Positions 1 to 11,269 of a stretch of DNA of 64,000 nt are shown here, one piece after another (positions within the stretch are counted from its first letter, which is position 1; each line of letters begins with the position of its first letter). The notes under the pieces are model-generated. The model was not told where the DNA came from. It searched no databases and saw only the letters and a list, made by a program, of their open reading frames with translations. Where the stretch lies: the NCBI RefSeq assembly GCF_037392515.1, contig NC_090295.1, positions 22,484,501 through 22,548,500 of the forward strand, read 5' to 3'. This DNA comes from Haliotis asinina (lineage: Eukaryota; Mollusca; Gastropoda; Lepetellida; Haliotidae). The position numbers and the translations under genes are program-made.

Positions 1-740
1 CATGATCATAGTGTGTGTGGATATGCTATGATATAGTTAAAGGTCACATGCAACCAAAAAATCAACATGACTAGAACATTATTAGTTATCACTTATCCAC
101 GAGATATAAAAATCATTATTGATTAAGACAAATAAACAAAATTATAAGTGTATAATCGCAAATCAATAGTGCAATATTTTGTACATGGGTTTACCTCCCT
201 TACTGAAACGAAGCAGCTGAGATACCGAACTGAGCCAAAGCTGGTGAGTGTTTAACAAAGCCTGATCACTGACCATTGGTTCATTAGCCAATACGCTTAG
301 CCAGCTCTTTGTTTATGAATCATAAGCCCGATAGGTGTTAATTTCAAATTGCATGTGGTCAATGATTGAAGTTGTGCATTGCATATTGTCATTACCACTA
401 TAATACCAGGCAAGCAGGCAGACACAAGTGTCAATAAACCAGACATTGAGTTTTCTCTGTGACAGTCTGTTTATCACAATCAACATGGAGTAAATTAGTT
501 ACTTGTTTGTGTACACAACCAAGATTTGACAACTGCTCAAGACCTCATACTGTAGGCAGTAATACTGTTTTAAGCTCTGCAAACCCATTCTCTGTGCATG
601 TGGTACGAATGCAGTGCAACACAGCTGTTGAAACCACTTTTCTCCCCAGGTCTGATGGGACATATATGGTATTCTAATATGCGCCCTGTGGAAAATAGGA
701 AGAGGTCACTGGACCAATATTAGAAGTGGCAAAAAAAGTG
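1..740. other. Intergenic, nothing recognised
   Basis: AT-rich sequence with only short open frames that resemble no protein family I know. No RNA gene or repeat structure is visible here. Confidence 0.5.
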
Positions 741-905
741 GCGGTGGGGTAGCCTAGTGGTTAAAGCGTTCGCTCTTCACGTTGAAGACCCAGGTTCGAT
801 TCCCCACATGGGTAGAATATGTGAAGCCCATTTTCTGGTGTCCCCCGCTGTGATATTGCTGGAATATTGCTAAAAAGCGACATAAAATTAAACTCACTCA
901 CTCAC
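741..905 (+). repeat. tRNA-headed SINE, near full length (family 1)
   Basis: The head carries pol III promoter boxes: an A-box-like TAGCCTAGTGG near 751 and a B box GGTTCGATTCC near 793. The body continues through the CACATGGGTA motif and ends in a tail reading GGAATATTGCTAAAA then ACTCACTCACTC. Other copies of this family lie around 10498, 20783 (reverse), 36748 (reverse), 44600 and 45333 (reverse). It is a retroposon, not a tRNA gene, because no cloverleaf can be closed. Confidence 0.85.
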
Positions 906-1265
906 CCAGTGGCAAATGATAGAGGAGATGTGTTGAAAATCTGCATTAGGCCGAATGAGCATTTTGGATACTGTGAGATTGGAGATACTATTCATTGACC
1001 TCACAGAAAATATGGAATTGTTTCATTTTTAGCTATTACATAACTGAAATGGCTGGTGAGACAAGGAAAAAATTATTCAGGGACCGAGATAAAAGAGACA
1101 ATAAAGCATAGACCATTGTTAAGGTGTGACACTGTATGAAAAGCATTTATCATTAGTTTAAGAAACTATGCAGAATGTGAACATAAAATATTTAGATATG
1201 CGCATGTCTGACTATTTGTTTATGATCAGAGTTTTTGTTCGAAATTCAATCAGGTTAACACATGG
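906..1265. other. Intergenic, nothing recognised
   Basis: AT-rich sequence between a SINE and a DNA transposon; no coding or structural signal seen. Confidence 0.5.
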
Positions 1266-3230
1266 TTAAAGGGGCACTGATGCGGAGCGAATAATGTTTC
1301 TCGCCAACGGTCTAATTACGAAATCAAACCGCAAATTGGTCAGCGCCCGCTCCTTCGACCGTGACGGACAAAGGAACTGGGTTCCTGTCCATATTAGCAG
1401 AATTTCTTCACCTAAACATTCGGGAGGCCGGATGCCCATCATATGCCATTTGTTTAAAAATATCCATGGTATTCCTTGTCTGATCGTAACCAAATATCCC
1501 AGCAGTGTAGTTGCAGTGATGCTTGGATGGTATAGTTACTGATCCAATTTGATCCTATTTCAGTGTTTTTAACCTGATATTTAATCATTTTACACGAAAA
1601 TATGATGTCTACAGGCACGTAGCCATTTGTTTCAGTACGGAAGATTGCAAAGCTTTATATTTGGGTAATTCTGAGTGTTGGTTCAGCTGTGATAGCAAAT
1701 ATCTTACGAAAATTTTGGTAGCTATGGTAGCTACAATGGTTTATTATTTATGATAATAAAAACACACAGTTGATTTATTTGAATTCGTAAACAAAAAACG
1801 ATGACTTTGCCTTTGGTAGAGAAATCTGAAAATTTTCTTACGTAAAAAAAACTTATTTCACCTATTTACCCAAGTACACAGCACATGCCCGTGTGTATTC
1901 CTTATGAAACGAAGTTCCGTTGGTATCCTCAAAACAGTTTCGGCCCAATAGTGTTTTCAGGCTGCATGCGACACAGAGATTGCATCTTCCTTGCTGTAAC
2001 TCGCGTTTGATGGTGTAAATCTACACGTGTTATTTGTCATCATTCTCTGGATGATCAATTAATGAATTTATAACAGGTATAATTAGTAGTAACACAACTT
2101 CGGTTACTCAACAAAAGTTCCCACTTGGCATCTCTCCTGTCTGGAGTAAATACTCAACATTATAAATTAAGGTCTGTAATGGCAAATGTATTGTATGTTA
2201 TGTAATATGTGCATGTAAGTGATGCAAGAGGGTTTATCAACTAAGTTACAAAAACAAACATCGATCAAAGGATTAACCGATAACTCACTGATTAATTACT
2301 TTTATCTTCTAGCGGATTTGTCAAAAGGCAGTGTGTGTAGATGTCGTAAAGTGTAAGTGCAAAAACAACATCCTCCCTTAAAAAGAATTAACCACCCTTG
2401 CGTTGATTGATTGATTGCTCATTATTGGTTAACTAAATTACTTAGAATAGTGGACATCATACAATTAGTTGCCAGGTGTGCTATCTTGGGAGACCAATCA
2501 GAGGTTTATCTGGTTTTCACCAACGAAAGACATGAAACGATGTGTTACTTTTTCGCAAATGAGACAGTTGTAAGACACGCGACACAGAGCAGGATTACTT
2601 ACCAGCTACAGATGAATGGAATACGATTTCTTTTACGTGGATATTGATGGATACATTCCTGAACAAGGTAGTAGCCTGACATCGTTGCTATAAAATTAGT
2701 CTGTTTTACATTCATTTTTTGCATTTTGTTTTACTTTATTTGTTGTAGCATTCAGCAGAATCTGTATGACAGAAAAAACACACTAGATCGCGTATGTGTG
2801 TGAAATAGGATCCACATTGGCATTCTATACAATGTATAAATGTTGCTGTTATGTTAGAAATTTACTATGAGTATAAGCAGATCGTGTGTTCTTTTATTAA
2901 TTTTCAGAATCATACAAGTATGACAATAAACTAGCTAGGGTTATGAGACGTTTTCCGTCCTAATAGTTTTTTACCATTTCTGCCACGGGCAGATGATTAA
3001 CCTTCAAAGTGTTTCATTTGTTTTCATAATACATTTGGAATGATGTAAAAATGACTTCACCTCAGTTGATCTGTCTATGATTAAACTATCAATTGCGCTT
3101 ACAGACTGCGCAGCAGAGGTCACGAACCAGTCACGAATTCTGGGATATCATCCGGGTACTCACGGGAGAAAAACAATAACAAAAGTTTACACCAGTCCAC
3201 GGAAATTGCTCCGCATTAGTGCCCCTTTAA
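1266..3230. mobile_element. Non-autonomous TIR element with TTAA target sites, about 1.96 kb
   Basis: Both ends carry matching terminal inverted repeats: AGGGGCACTGATGCGGAGC starts at 1270 and its complement ends at 3226, with one mismatch in 19. Each end abuts a TTAA (1266-1269 and 3227-3230), the target duplication typical of piggyBac-type elements. Inside there is no open frame long enough for a transposase, only short ones under 85 codons, so it would depend on a transposase supplied elsewhere. The superfamily is inferred from the TTAA target only; the TIR does not begin with the usual CCC of piggyBac. Confidence 0.7.
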
Positions 3231-4886
3231 AGTCCCAAGCCTTACCCTAAGCCTAAGGATCGTACAGGGTGGAGGGCTAATGTGAGAGAATTGCTCCGCG
3301 GTGCTGGGTCGGGTAAACTGCAATCTAGCCTGATTAAACAGTGTGTTATCAATTTCGTACACAGTAACACAACAACTCATATAATTGATTAGATGGTCTC
3401 TGGTAACACATATTCGGCAATGGGAGCGATCATTATGATTATCATTTAGTCGTTGTCTTTTCAAAATTATGTAAAGATTCTTAGATCTGATAACAGCCAG
3501 ATATCAAGTCTGTGAATACACATGACAGCAAGAAGACAATAGTTTTTAGTAAATGATTCCATATCTTCTAGAAATAGCCTCAAAGAACAGTCTCATTTCT
3601 CAACGATTTCTCCCTATATACGTGTCACCGGTTTGTTCGCCGGCATGGGAAGTAAACCGCAAACGATTATTTCAGTAATGTAGGATCGAAGATTTCTTAC
3701 CTCTTAACGTTCTGAAAAACGTTGAATGTGTTTCTCTGATGGCCCAGTTGTCGACTAAGATCAACGTTCTTTTTCCTGCTAATGCAACACTTGCAAAAGC
3801 AAGGAGACCTAGGACTCTACATAACGTGTTAGACGCCATCTTTGTACACGCACTTGCTACAATCGGAATGTCGTTTCACGCGGCCTTTTCGTCTGTGTGG
3901 ACGCCAGCTGTTCTTGATACGGAGCTATCCGATTCAATCCGAGTGAATCTCGACTATTCCGATGGTTAACGAAGTTGGTTGTTGACCACGCCTCCTTTTC
4001 ACATGTGACGATTTGTGGAACAAATGGGACATAATGCAAATTGTTTTTCACGTTTTTGCCTAAGAACAAAATAAATAATAACTAACCCGTTTAACTTGAT
4101 TAGTTTTGTTAAACTACTATTTACTCAGGAAACAGGCTGTAAAATGTAATGCAAAGATAGATAATTCTGTGTGCAAATATACTGGTCAATTGAAGATTCA
4201 GCTAGGTGCGGGGCGGATACGACAGCTTTTAGAGAAAGGTCGGGGAGGGTGCACACTTCAAAATACTAAAATTTCTCCTGAGCTACAGGTCATTTAACAA
4301 ATAAGTATGTGTGCGCAGCAGCATTCCCCCCTGTAATTGATGAGTGCATATATGGTTACATCGAATTTCTCCACTTACCTGGAGGAATTAACCAACTGCA
4401 AACCTTATGCACATAACTTGTACTAGGATCATGTATCATATTGCTAGAATGTATGTGCAAGTACGGTGCATGTGAACAGCTGCGTTTTAAGTGTAAGAAT
4501 TCGCCAATTTTCACTGAGTTTCATCATTTATTGAACTCGTGACAATAATCTTTTCAATTTTACGAATTTGTTTCACAATACATAATAATAATAGTGCACA
4601 TTTGCAATGCGCTCATATCCACGCTTGCAGCAAGCTCAACATAAGTTCATTTGTAAACAGTAGCTTTAAACTGTGTGGAGTATTTTGTAAAATCTTGTTT
4701 TGAACAGTTGTCTGAAGTAATATCACATGGTTTTTGTCACTAAAATGTAGATCACTTGGTGATAGTCTGTATTTACGATGCAGAGCACTTTTGATACAAC
4801 TTTTTAATAAATATAAGCCAGCAAGCCTGACCATCCGATCCCGTTAATCTTCTGTCACAGAGAGCTTGGGTTGTTGAAGACCTGGT
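3231..4886. other. Intergenic, nothing recognised
   Basis: Several short open frames, none family-like and none with splice signals in a sensible order. I see no repeat with clear ends. Confidence 0.4.
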
Positions 4887-4999
4887 GCTCCTTTCACAAA
4901 GCAACCTTTACTAAGGTTAAGCTTAACTCCCCTTCTTTGACACTGCACTAATGTTACCTTATGCTTAGATAACCTTAGTGCAGTGTTTAAGAAAGGAGC
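4887..4999. repeat. Short foldback element (MITE-like)
   Basis: The left end GCTCCTTTCACAAAGC and the right end, read in reverse as GGCTCCTTTCTTAAACAC, pair. The inner CTAAGGTTA and TAACCTTAG blocks pair as well. The result is an imperfect hairpin of about 113 bp. No target duplication could be fixed by eye. Confidence 0.5.
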
Positions 5000-5640
5000 C
5001 CTACATCTTCACAGATCCTGTGGGTACTGTACCTGTTACAGCAATATAGGATAATCTACTGTATATAGTCTCCCTGCTTGGATGCACTGCAGATTTTGAA
5101 GTCCTGTAACTTTGGGAATCATTACAAACAGCCTATCAGCTTTGACAAACTCTCCAATAGCAGAAGGTATAAAATACATTGCTGCAGAGAGACTATAGAC
5201 AATAGATTATATCTGATCCAAGCAGCTGAAAATGTGTTCATTTCAAGTATGTCCTCATCACCATCTGTTCTGCACAAACTGTGAAGAACTGCAGCAGTAG
5301 TTTTAATATTTGTTTATTACTTGCATTAAATCTCACCACTCCATTTAAATTCATACAAAAATCCAGTCGCTCCCATAAAATGTCATGAAAACGTACATCT
5401 CTTTGAAATTTTAAGTAGTTTCCAGGATATACATTTGAAAACTTCCCTGCCATTATTCACTTTTAGAAAGGCGTGTAAGTCTCAATTCACTGATCACTGA
5501 AATCAGTAAGGCAAAACGCATCCAGACAGAACAACTGGTGCAGTAAACTGCATTAAGGAATAGCTACCAAGTTGACAGTCCATCCTGTACAATAACATAG
5601 CATACATCCATGTACAGGTGACACCAAGCCTACACGCATG
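5000..5640. other. 3' flank of the minus-strand hotdog gene
   Basis: Probable 3' UTR and flank of the gene ending at 5641. The complement of AATAAA lies at 5313-5318, about 325 bases past the stop codon, and could be its polyadenylation signal. Nothing else is recognised. Confidence 0.35.
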
Positions 5641-8010
5641 CTAACATATATCGCTACTGCGTAATTCAATTTTAGATTGAAACAGCCGAGAATCTTGTTT
5701 CATAATTTCAAAATTGAGAGCATCAGAGTTTTCTTCATCTTTCCATACATCAACTGTCAGATTATCTCCCATCAAACTTTCTTTTTGATACAGCATGGAT
5801 GCTGACTTTACATAATGCGTAAAGCTCTCTGTCATCTTATTTTGCTGATCTCTGTGTGATATAGCTGCAAGCCCATTCAGACAGTACCGAAGGTAGTTTA
5901 TGTAGTTCGTATGCAGATTCGGGTCAGTCTCACTTCCATAGACTCTCATATCAAAGGATGAAATTACATCCCTGTTGGCTGGTTTCAACAGTGGCTTCAC
6001 TATCAGGGGCTCCCCATCTACACACAACTTGTCATATGTTTCCTTGTATTCCTGAGGAAGCTTTTCTGGAAGTCGAGTCGTCTTGGAAACGAAGACGTTC
6101 TGGATCCAGCACCTTGCAAGAGGTTCTGGTATCTCTGGATGCATGACGCTGTGCACAAGGACCATTGTTGAGTTGCCAATGTTGGATAAATATGAGTCAA
6201 CAACTAATGGTGCTTTCGGAGTTGATACGTCGTATAAAGATGGGGCTATTTCCAGTTTCAGTGACACGATAAAGGGAAGGTTGTTTTGACACAAGAGATG
6301 GAAATCAACAAATGATCTGCTAGGGTCATCGATGGTTGGGATACAGAAGTACACTCGTGCGGAGTCAATCAGATGCAGTACAGACCATGGGCGTACACGA
6401 GCTGAAAGAGACCATGTACAAGTACAGTACAGAATCCCAGAGGGAATGGGCTATCGCAGTTTCCACAAAACAAAGTTGCAAAAAACTCCCTAAACATAAG
6501 ACGGCTACAGATTCTCCTCAATAACAATTTGTCAGGCTGAAGACCCGATTCGATTCCACACATGTACAATGAGTGAAGTTCATTTTGATGTTTTTTTCAA
6601 GTATGTTGCTAGTAAAACCATACTCCCCAACAGAGACACAATTTTGGTTAAATGTTGCATAATAAAGACACAGCTAGCTTTAATACTGCTGAACATCAAT
6701 TCCAACCCGAACCTTCACAAGTTTGAAATAGTGTAAGTTAACTGAATTGGTAGAGCTTGTCAGGGTTTGTCACAACCTGAATCCACTGTGTTTTCTATAT
6801 GTGTAATATAAGCAGTCCTGTAGTCAACCATGTCACTGAGCCTCATAGCAAAAGATGTTAGCTCCTTACCAGCTCCATCAAATGCCTCATATGGAAATCC
6901 TCCAGGGATCCAAACTCGGACAGAAGACGGTGACAGGAACTGCCTGGTGTAACCCAACTGGCGTCCTATTCTGCACAAAAAATCAGAAAGTATCTTCCAT
7001 GGGGAAGATATGGTTATCTTGATTCAAGGGGGGAAATTATCACCATTGATGGGAAAGATAAGACTCAAAGGGGAAAAATATCACTATTGTTGGGAAAGAT
7101 AGGACTCAAGAGGGAAAAATATCACCATTGTTAGGGAAGATATGAATCAAGGGGGAAAAATATCACCATTGTTAGGGAAGATATGACTCAAGGGGGAAAA
7201 ATATCACTCTTGTTGGGGAAGATATGGTCATATGACTCGAAGGGGAAAGAGTCACCAGTCATTGGGAAAATATGGCCATCTTGATTCGATGGGGGAAGTA
7301 TCACCAGTTATTGGAAAGATATGGCCATCTTAATATGAGGGGTAAAGTATCACCAGTGATGAGAGAGATATGTCCATCTTGAACCGAGGGCTAAAGTATC
7401 ACCAGTGATGGAGAAGATATGGTCATCTGGATATGAGGGGAAAAGTGTTACTGGTGATGATGAAGAGATGGCCATCTAGATTTGAGGGAGAAAGTATCAC
7501 CAGAGATTGGAAAGTCATCGCCATCTTTATTTGAGCAGGGAAAAGACTCAGGCACCAGTGATGGAAAAGATATGGCAGTCTTGATTCAAGTGGGGAAAAC
7601 ATCACCAGGGTAGTGAAGAAATGGTCTGGGATGAACCATTGCCATCTAGAATCGAGGGGGAAAGTATCACCAGTGATAGGGAAGATATGGCCATCTTGAT
7701 TGAGGGGGAAGTATCACCAGTGATGGGAATGACAAGGCCATCTTGATTCAAGTGGGGAAAGTATTGCCTGAAATAGCAAAGAAATGGTCTGGGATGAGCC
7801 ATTGCTATCATGATTCACAGGGAAAGTATCACCAGTAATGGGGAAGATATATCCATTTCCCTGAAGGTGAGTATGGGGTATTCTTGCCTGTTAAAAGAGT
7901 TTCCCTGTAATTAAATCATGTCAAAATTATCTGTGTAATTGAATCAAATGATATTTTCAAGTAATACATAAAATGACAGTGATGCTATCTTACAGTCTAA
8001 AGGCTGACAT
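5641..8010 (-). CDS. Double-hotdog acyl-thioesterase-like protein, divergent paralogue (gene D)
   Basis: Read on the minus strand, coding exons are 7994-8010 (17 nt, ATG then GT at 7993), 6870-6970 (101 nt) and 5641-6401 (761 nt), giving 292 residues. Exon 2 ends at a strong GTAAGG donor. Its 101 nt length and the intron phases (2, then 1) equal those of the three plus-strand paralogues. The last exon aligns with them throughout. A first hotdog-like half is followed by a second with D199-P-N201-L-H203-T-N, the position of the DxNxH active-site motif in 4HBT and plant acyl-ACP thioesterases. Substrate is unknown. Exon 1 is the weak part: it has an acceptor at 8079 and an upstream short ATG frame. 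Intron 1 contains a minisatellite. By eye identity to the paralogues is low, so this copy is old. Confidence 0.65.
6536..6600 (+). repeat. SINE fragment, family 1
   Basis: GAAGACCCGATTCGATTCC followed by ACACATGTACAATG and AAGTTCATTTTG match the B-box region and body of the family 1 SINE. Head and tail are missing. It lies in intron 2 of gene D. Confidence 0.5.
6985..7860. repeat. Minisatellite in intron 1 of gene D
   Basis: About 16 diverged units of roughly 45-60 bp. Each carries versions of GGGGAAAGTATCACCAGTGA and GGGAAGATATGGCCATCTTG. Unit length and sequence vary, so the array is old or exchanging unequally. It starts within about 15 bases of the exon 2 acceptor. Confidence 0.85.
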
Positions 8011-8078
8011 CTTGGTTTTTTAAGCAGCCAAACATCAGCAGCATGTAGGTCTTTTGATCAGCATCTGCATCAGAACTC
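8011..8078 (-). other. Probable 5' UTR part of gene D exon 1
   Basis: On the minus strand an acceptor (TATTTCCACAG) ends at 8079 and opens an 85-base exon that runs to the donor at 7994. The coding start proposed for gene D is at 8010. This stretch holds an earlier ATG in another frame, so either the leader has a short upstream frame or the exon is misread. Confidence 0.35.
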
Positions 8079-9296
8079 TGTGGAAATACACACATAAAGC
8101 TTGAACACCATTTTCATTATTTTGTTATTTCTTGGAATCAGGTTATCACCCTCAATGTCAGATTACTTTTCATTTTCCATTTACATATTCATTTGCTTTT
8201 GACTGATTTGGATAAGGGTAAGTGTTTTGTGAAAAATGTTACAGGTAGTACCAATGAGAAATTAATATTACAAATATTATCTCAGATAAAATTTTACTGC
8301 AAAGACGTTCACATGTACATATCTCATTAAAAGTATGATATCTGAAAATGTGTTGCTAGAAAAAGGCATTTGTGCTTAATTAAAATCATTGCCTGCACCT
8401 GTTTTTCAAAAATAACGTATTTGTCACAAGCAAATTAGTCAATAACTGCAATCAAAGGTGCGAAATTTCAACTTAAATTTAATCTGTAACTACCCACGAC
8501 TGAAAAGAATCAATAATAAGAAATAAAAATTCTAAACGGAATGGTCCAAAATGTTATTTTACGAGGGCTTCTCCCAATATATATAATGCATGTCAAAAAA
8601 AACTTCAAACAACAATGCGGTAAACTGTCGTCATTTGATATGATACTTTGATATGCGATCCGTGATATCATGAAGCAATTGAACAGAGATGGTGTATTTG
8701 TGTAAGCGAGACACCTAATATAATTTGACACACATTCTTGTACCTGAACAGCTGCAGAGAGAACGTTACAGGACAGGGGTACAAAGATCAAGGAAGGGAG
8801 AGCACTCGCATTTAGCAATCGCAATAATGGCAATCCTCTAATAATGTAAACACTTGAAATGTTTTCCTGGATGAAGTCTTTCTTTGTAGATGAGTTACCC
8901 ATGTGTTATATATCTGTAGACGGAATGAGCAGAACGTGTATAACAAATATTAATAACAACGTAAACTTCATTCACATCATATAAATGACGTTTGACAAGG
9001 TGATGCAATCAATACTAATGATCTTAAAATAGATTATGAACCAGGAAACAGGTAAAGACACTGACAAATTCAAGCACAACAAATGTTTGGAACTATGTAA
9101 CGAAAAAATAAATGAAACGCTTTAAGATCTAACTGACACCTCACCAAGTTTCAATTTTTATGTATTTATAGTCGTAACTAGAACAGAAATAAATATACAT
9201 ATACTTCTAAAATATAAATAAAATAATCAAACATCCTAAATGAAATTGAATTCCTCTCTAAAACGCATCTCTATCTCCCAAAGAGACAGAGAAAAG
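8079..9296. other. Intergenic, nothing firm
   Basis: A minus-strand open frame of 130 codons (8510-8902) has no family resemblance and no donor in the right phase to serve gene D. No repeat with clear ends is seen. Confidence 0.35.
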
Positions 9297-9352
9297 TACA
9301 CGCACACGCACACGCACACGCACACGCACACGCACACGCACACGCACACGCA
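9297..9352. repeat. Hexanucleotide microsatellite (ACACGC)n
   Basis: About nine uninterrupted copies of a six-base unit. Confidence 0.95.
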
Positions 9353-9568
9353 ACCACAGCCCACCCGACCAAAAACTTTAGATAGATATTTATGCAGTGA
9401 TCAGCGCTAAATAATTATTTATCGATTGGTATTCAGGTGAAAGGTTACCAGCACGTGGGTTACAATGACGCGAGGGTGTGTTAGCGAAGCGCTGCACCAC
9501 GTCATTCTGTATTGCTTGGCAGCTATCTGTTGGATACACGGTATAATGACGAAATTCCTCGGGCCTAC

Positions 9569-9576
9569 TATATAAG
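9569..9576 (+). promoter_or_regulatory. TATA box of the PhyH-like gene
   Basis: TATATAAG sits about 30 bases before the likely start of a short leader exon (about 9600-9672). That exon ends in a perfect donor, and the next plus-strand acceptor in a good context opens the coding exon at 11262. Confidence 0.5.
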
Positions 9577-9599
9577 CTTAGCAGAATCTTGCTGTAGTT

Positions 9600-9672
9600 G
9601 AGAAAATCCACTCATTAAACTGCTAGAAGACTTATATTGATCAACCTGCCTGTATCCCGTCAACACAAACAG
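9600..9672 (+). other. Probable non-coding exon 1 of the PhyH-like gene
   Basis: A stretch after the TATA box ends in AACAG followed by GTGAGG at 9673, a near-ideal donor. There is no ATG-led frame that joins the downstream coding exon, so it would be 5' UTR. The intron would be 9673-11261. Inferred from signals only. Confidence 0.45.
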
Positions 9673-9835
9673 GTGAGGTATCTCGTTTGTTATTATCAAC
9701 AATTGATCGGTAATACTGTCACTGACAAGTATCAGCGTGTCTACGAGTTTTGTATGTCATATCTTGACTACTGTCAACGCAGTAGTTCTAGAGATTATTT
9801 GTGTTTGTGAGTGAGTGGATTTTAGCAATACTTCT

Positions 9836-9837
<2 letters not shown>

Positions 9838-9901
<64 letters not shown>
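9838..9901. repeat. Compound dinucleotide tract (TG)n(AG)n
   Basis: About 17 TG followed by about 15 AG units. It lies inside the proposed first intron of the PhyH-like gene, some 240 bases after the start site. Confidence 0.95.
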
Positions 9902-9908
<7 letters not shown>

Positions 9909-10497
9909 AGGAAGAGAGGTGTCCATGAACTTTGATGCTCTGTCTAAATACAGCGTTATATAACTTAAAGTGACCGATTAGCTTTCGCCTAGTAAGCAAA
10001 CTAGCTTGACGTGACTGATACACTTCTCATAAGCGTTACATAAAACACGCATATCTTGACAAAAATATGTAAAGTATCAAATTAATGTTCAACGCCCCTC
10101 CACTGCGGACAATACCTGAACACGCATATATGTATGTTTACGTACTATGATCCCTTCCACTCAGGAATAAGTATCAACCCAATGCTGTTTTCGCTATTAT
10201 ATTATTTAGCACATTTCTTGAAGTTCTGTCTCAATACATGTACAACGATTTAATTTGTAACTTGCAACGAAAGATTTGCCTTTTAACATCAAGCTCACAC
10301 GAGGTGACAAAGCTGAAAGCTTCTAAACGGCTTTTCACAAAACACTTAAAATGTCTGGAAAAATAGTGTTGAAAGTTCAATGGGCATTGGCTGCGGACAG
10401 TATCCAGAAATTCCTAACTACAGTCTGTACACGCATACTTAATTACTTTTCGTGTTGTAACCACCCAAACAGGGTTTAGTATCCCCAGGGTGCCTGG

Positions 10498-10660
10498 GAA
10501 GGCGAGGCAATCTGGTGTTTAAAAATATAGCGTTCGATCGTCACCGCCGAAGACCCGATTCCCAAGAAGGGGAACAATGTGTGTAACCCATTTCTGGTGT
10601 CCCCCGCCGGGGGAAGATTGGAACATTGCTGAAAACGGAGCAAAAACCATACTCACTCAC
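10498..10660 (+). repeat. SINE, family 1, diverged
   Basis: Recognisable from GAAGACCCGATTCCC, ACAATGTGTGTAACCCATTT, TGGTGTCCCCCGCC and a tail ending ACTCACTCAC. The A box is poorly kept. Confidence 0.7.
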
Positions 10661-10689
10661 TATAATGCTACATTATTGGTGAAAAGATG

Positions 10690-10885
10690 TTTTGGTCACT
10701 GGTTCGATCCGTTTCAGAATTGATCTTTAGGAACCCATTCTTGTCATAAGCGGCGACTGATGGTATGGGGTGATCAGGCGTGCTGACTTGGTTGACTTTT
10801 GTCATCGTATCCCAACTGCGTAGATAGATGCTCATGATGTTGGTCACTGGAACGTCTGGTCCAGACTCGATTATTCACAGATTAT
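10690..10885 (+). repeat. SINE family 2, partial
   Basis: Contains the family 2 landmarks in order: AGGAACCCATTCTTGTC, a GCGACTGA block, GACTTGGTTGACTTTTGTC, CGTATCCCAACTGCGTAG and TCTGGTCCAGACTCGATTAT. The 3' tail is lost. Other copies of this family occur at 16284, 18668, 23709, 25309, 28146, 37095, 43445 and 43700. Confidence 0.7.
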
Positions 10886-11269
10886 TCATCCAGTACATTT
10901 TGTGAGGTGTGATGAACAACTGAAACCCTTTATTCGAACCACACCCAACGCATAAAATATTTTTAGCCTTTTTTATGTAAGATTAAACATTTGTTTTTCA
11001 CGCCAAATGCGTTTTAATGGCAGCGGAAGCGGCAAGAAAGCGAGTAATATCTGTAATACAATGCATGTATACAAAAGAACACAAGAAAGTGCTGCTCCTG
11101 TACTTTCTTTCGGTTTTTGTTTAGTCAAGCTTTATATTGCCCCGTGGGTGAAAACCTGAAATGAAGGAACACATGCACTTTCATGTGTTCCTTTATTCGT
11201 TTCCATGAGTATATATGTTTTTGTATTTATTAATCAACAGTTGTGCATTTCTTTCTTCCAGACCTGAAG

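Noticed and set aside
741-905. tRNA genes from the A-box and B-box motifs here and at similar sites
   Set aside because: The heads do not close into cloverleaves and each is joined to the same SINE body and ACTC tail.
6777-6970. A 194-base version of gene D exon 2 using a later donor at 6776
   Set aside because: It is also in phase, but the GTAAGG donor at 6869 is stronger and gives exactly 101 nt, the length found in the three paralogues.
8510-8902. 130-codon minus-strand frame as gene D exon 1
   Set aside because: No donor leaves it in phase 2, and the first residues do not resemble exon 1 of the paralogues.
11243-11269. Upstream ATG for the PhyH-like protein
   Set aside because: A strong pyrimidine-rich acceptor ends at 11261, between this ATG and the next, so it lies in the intron.
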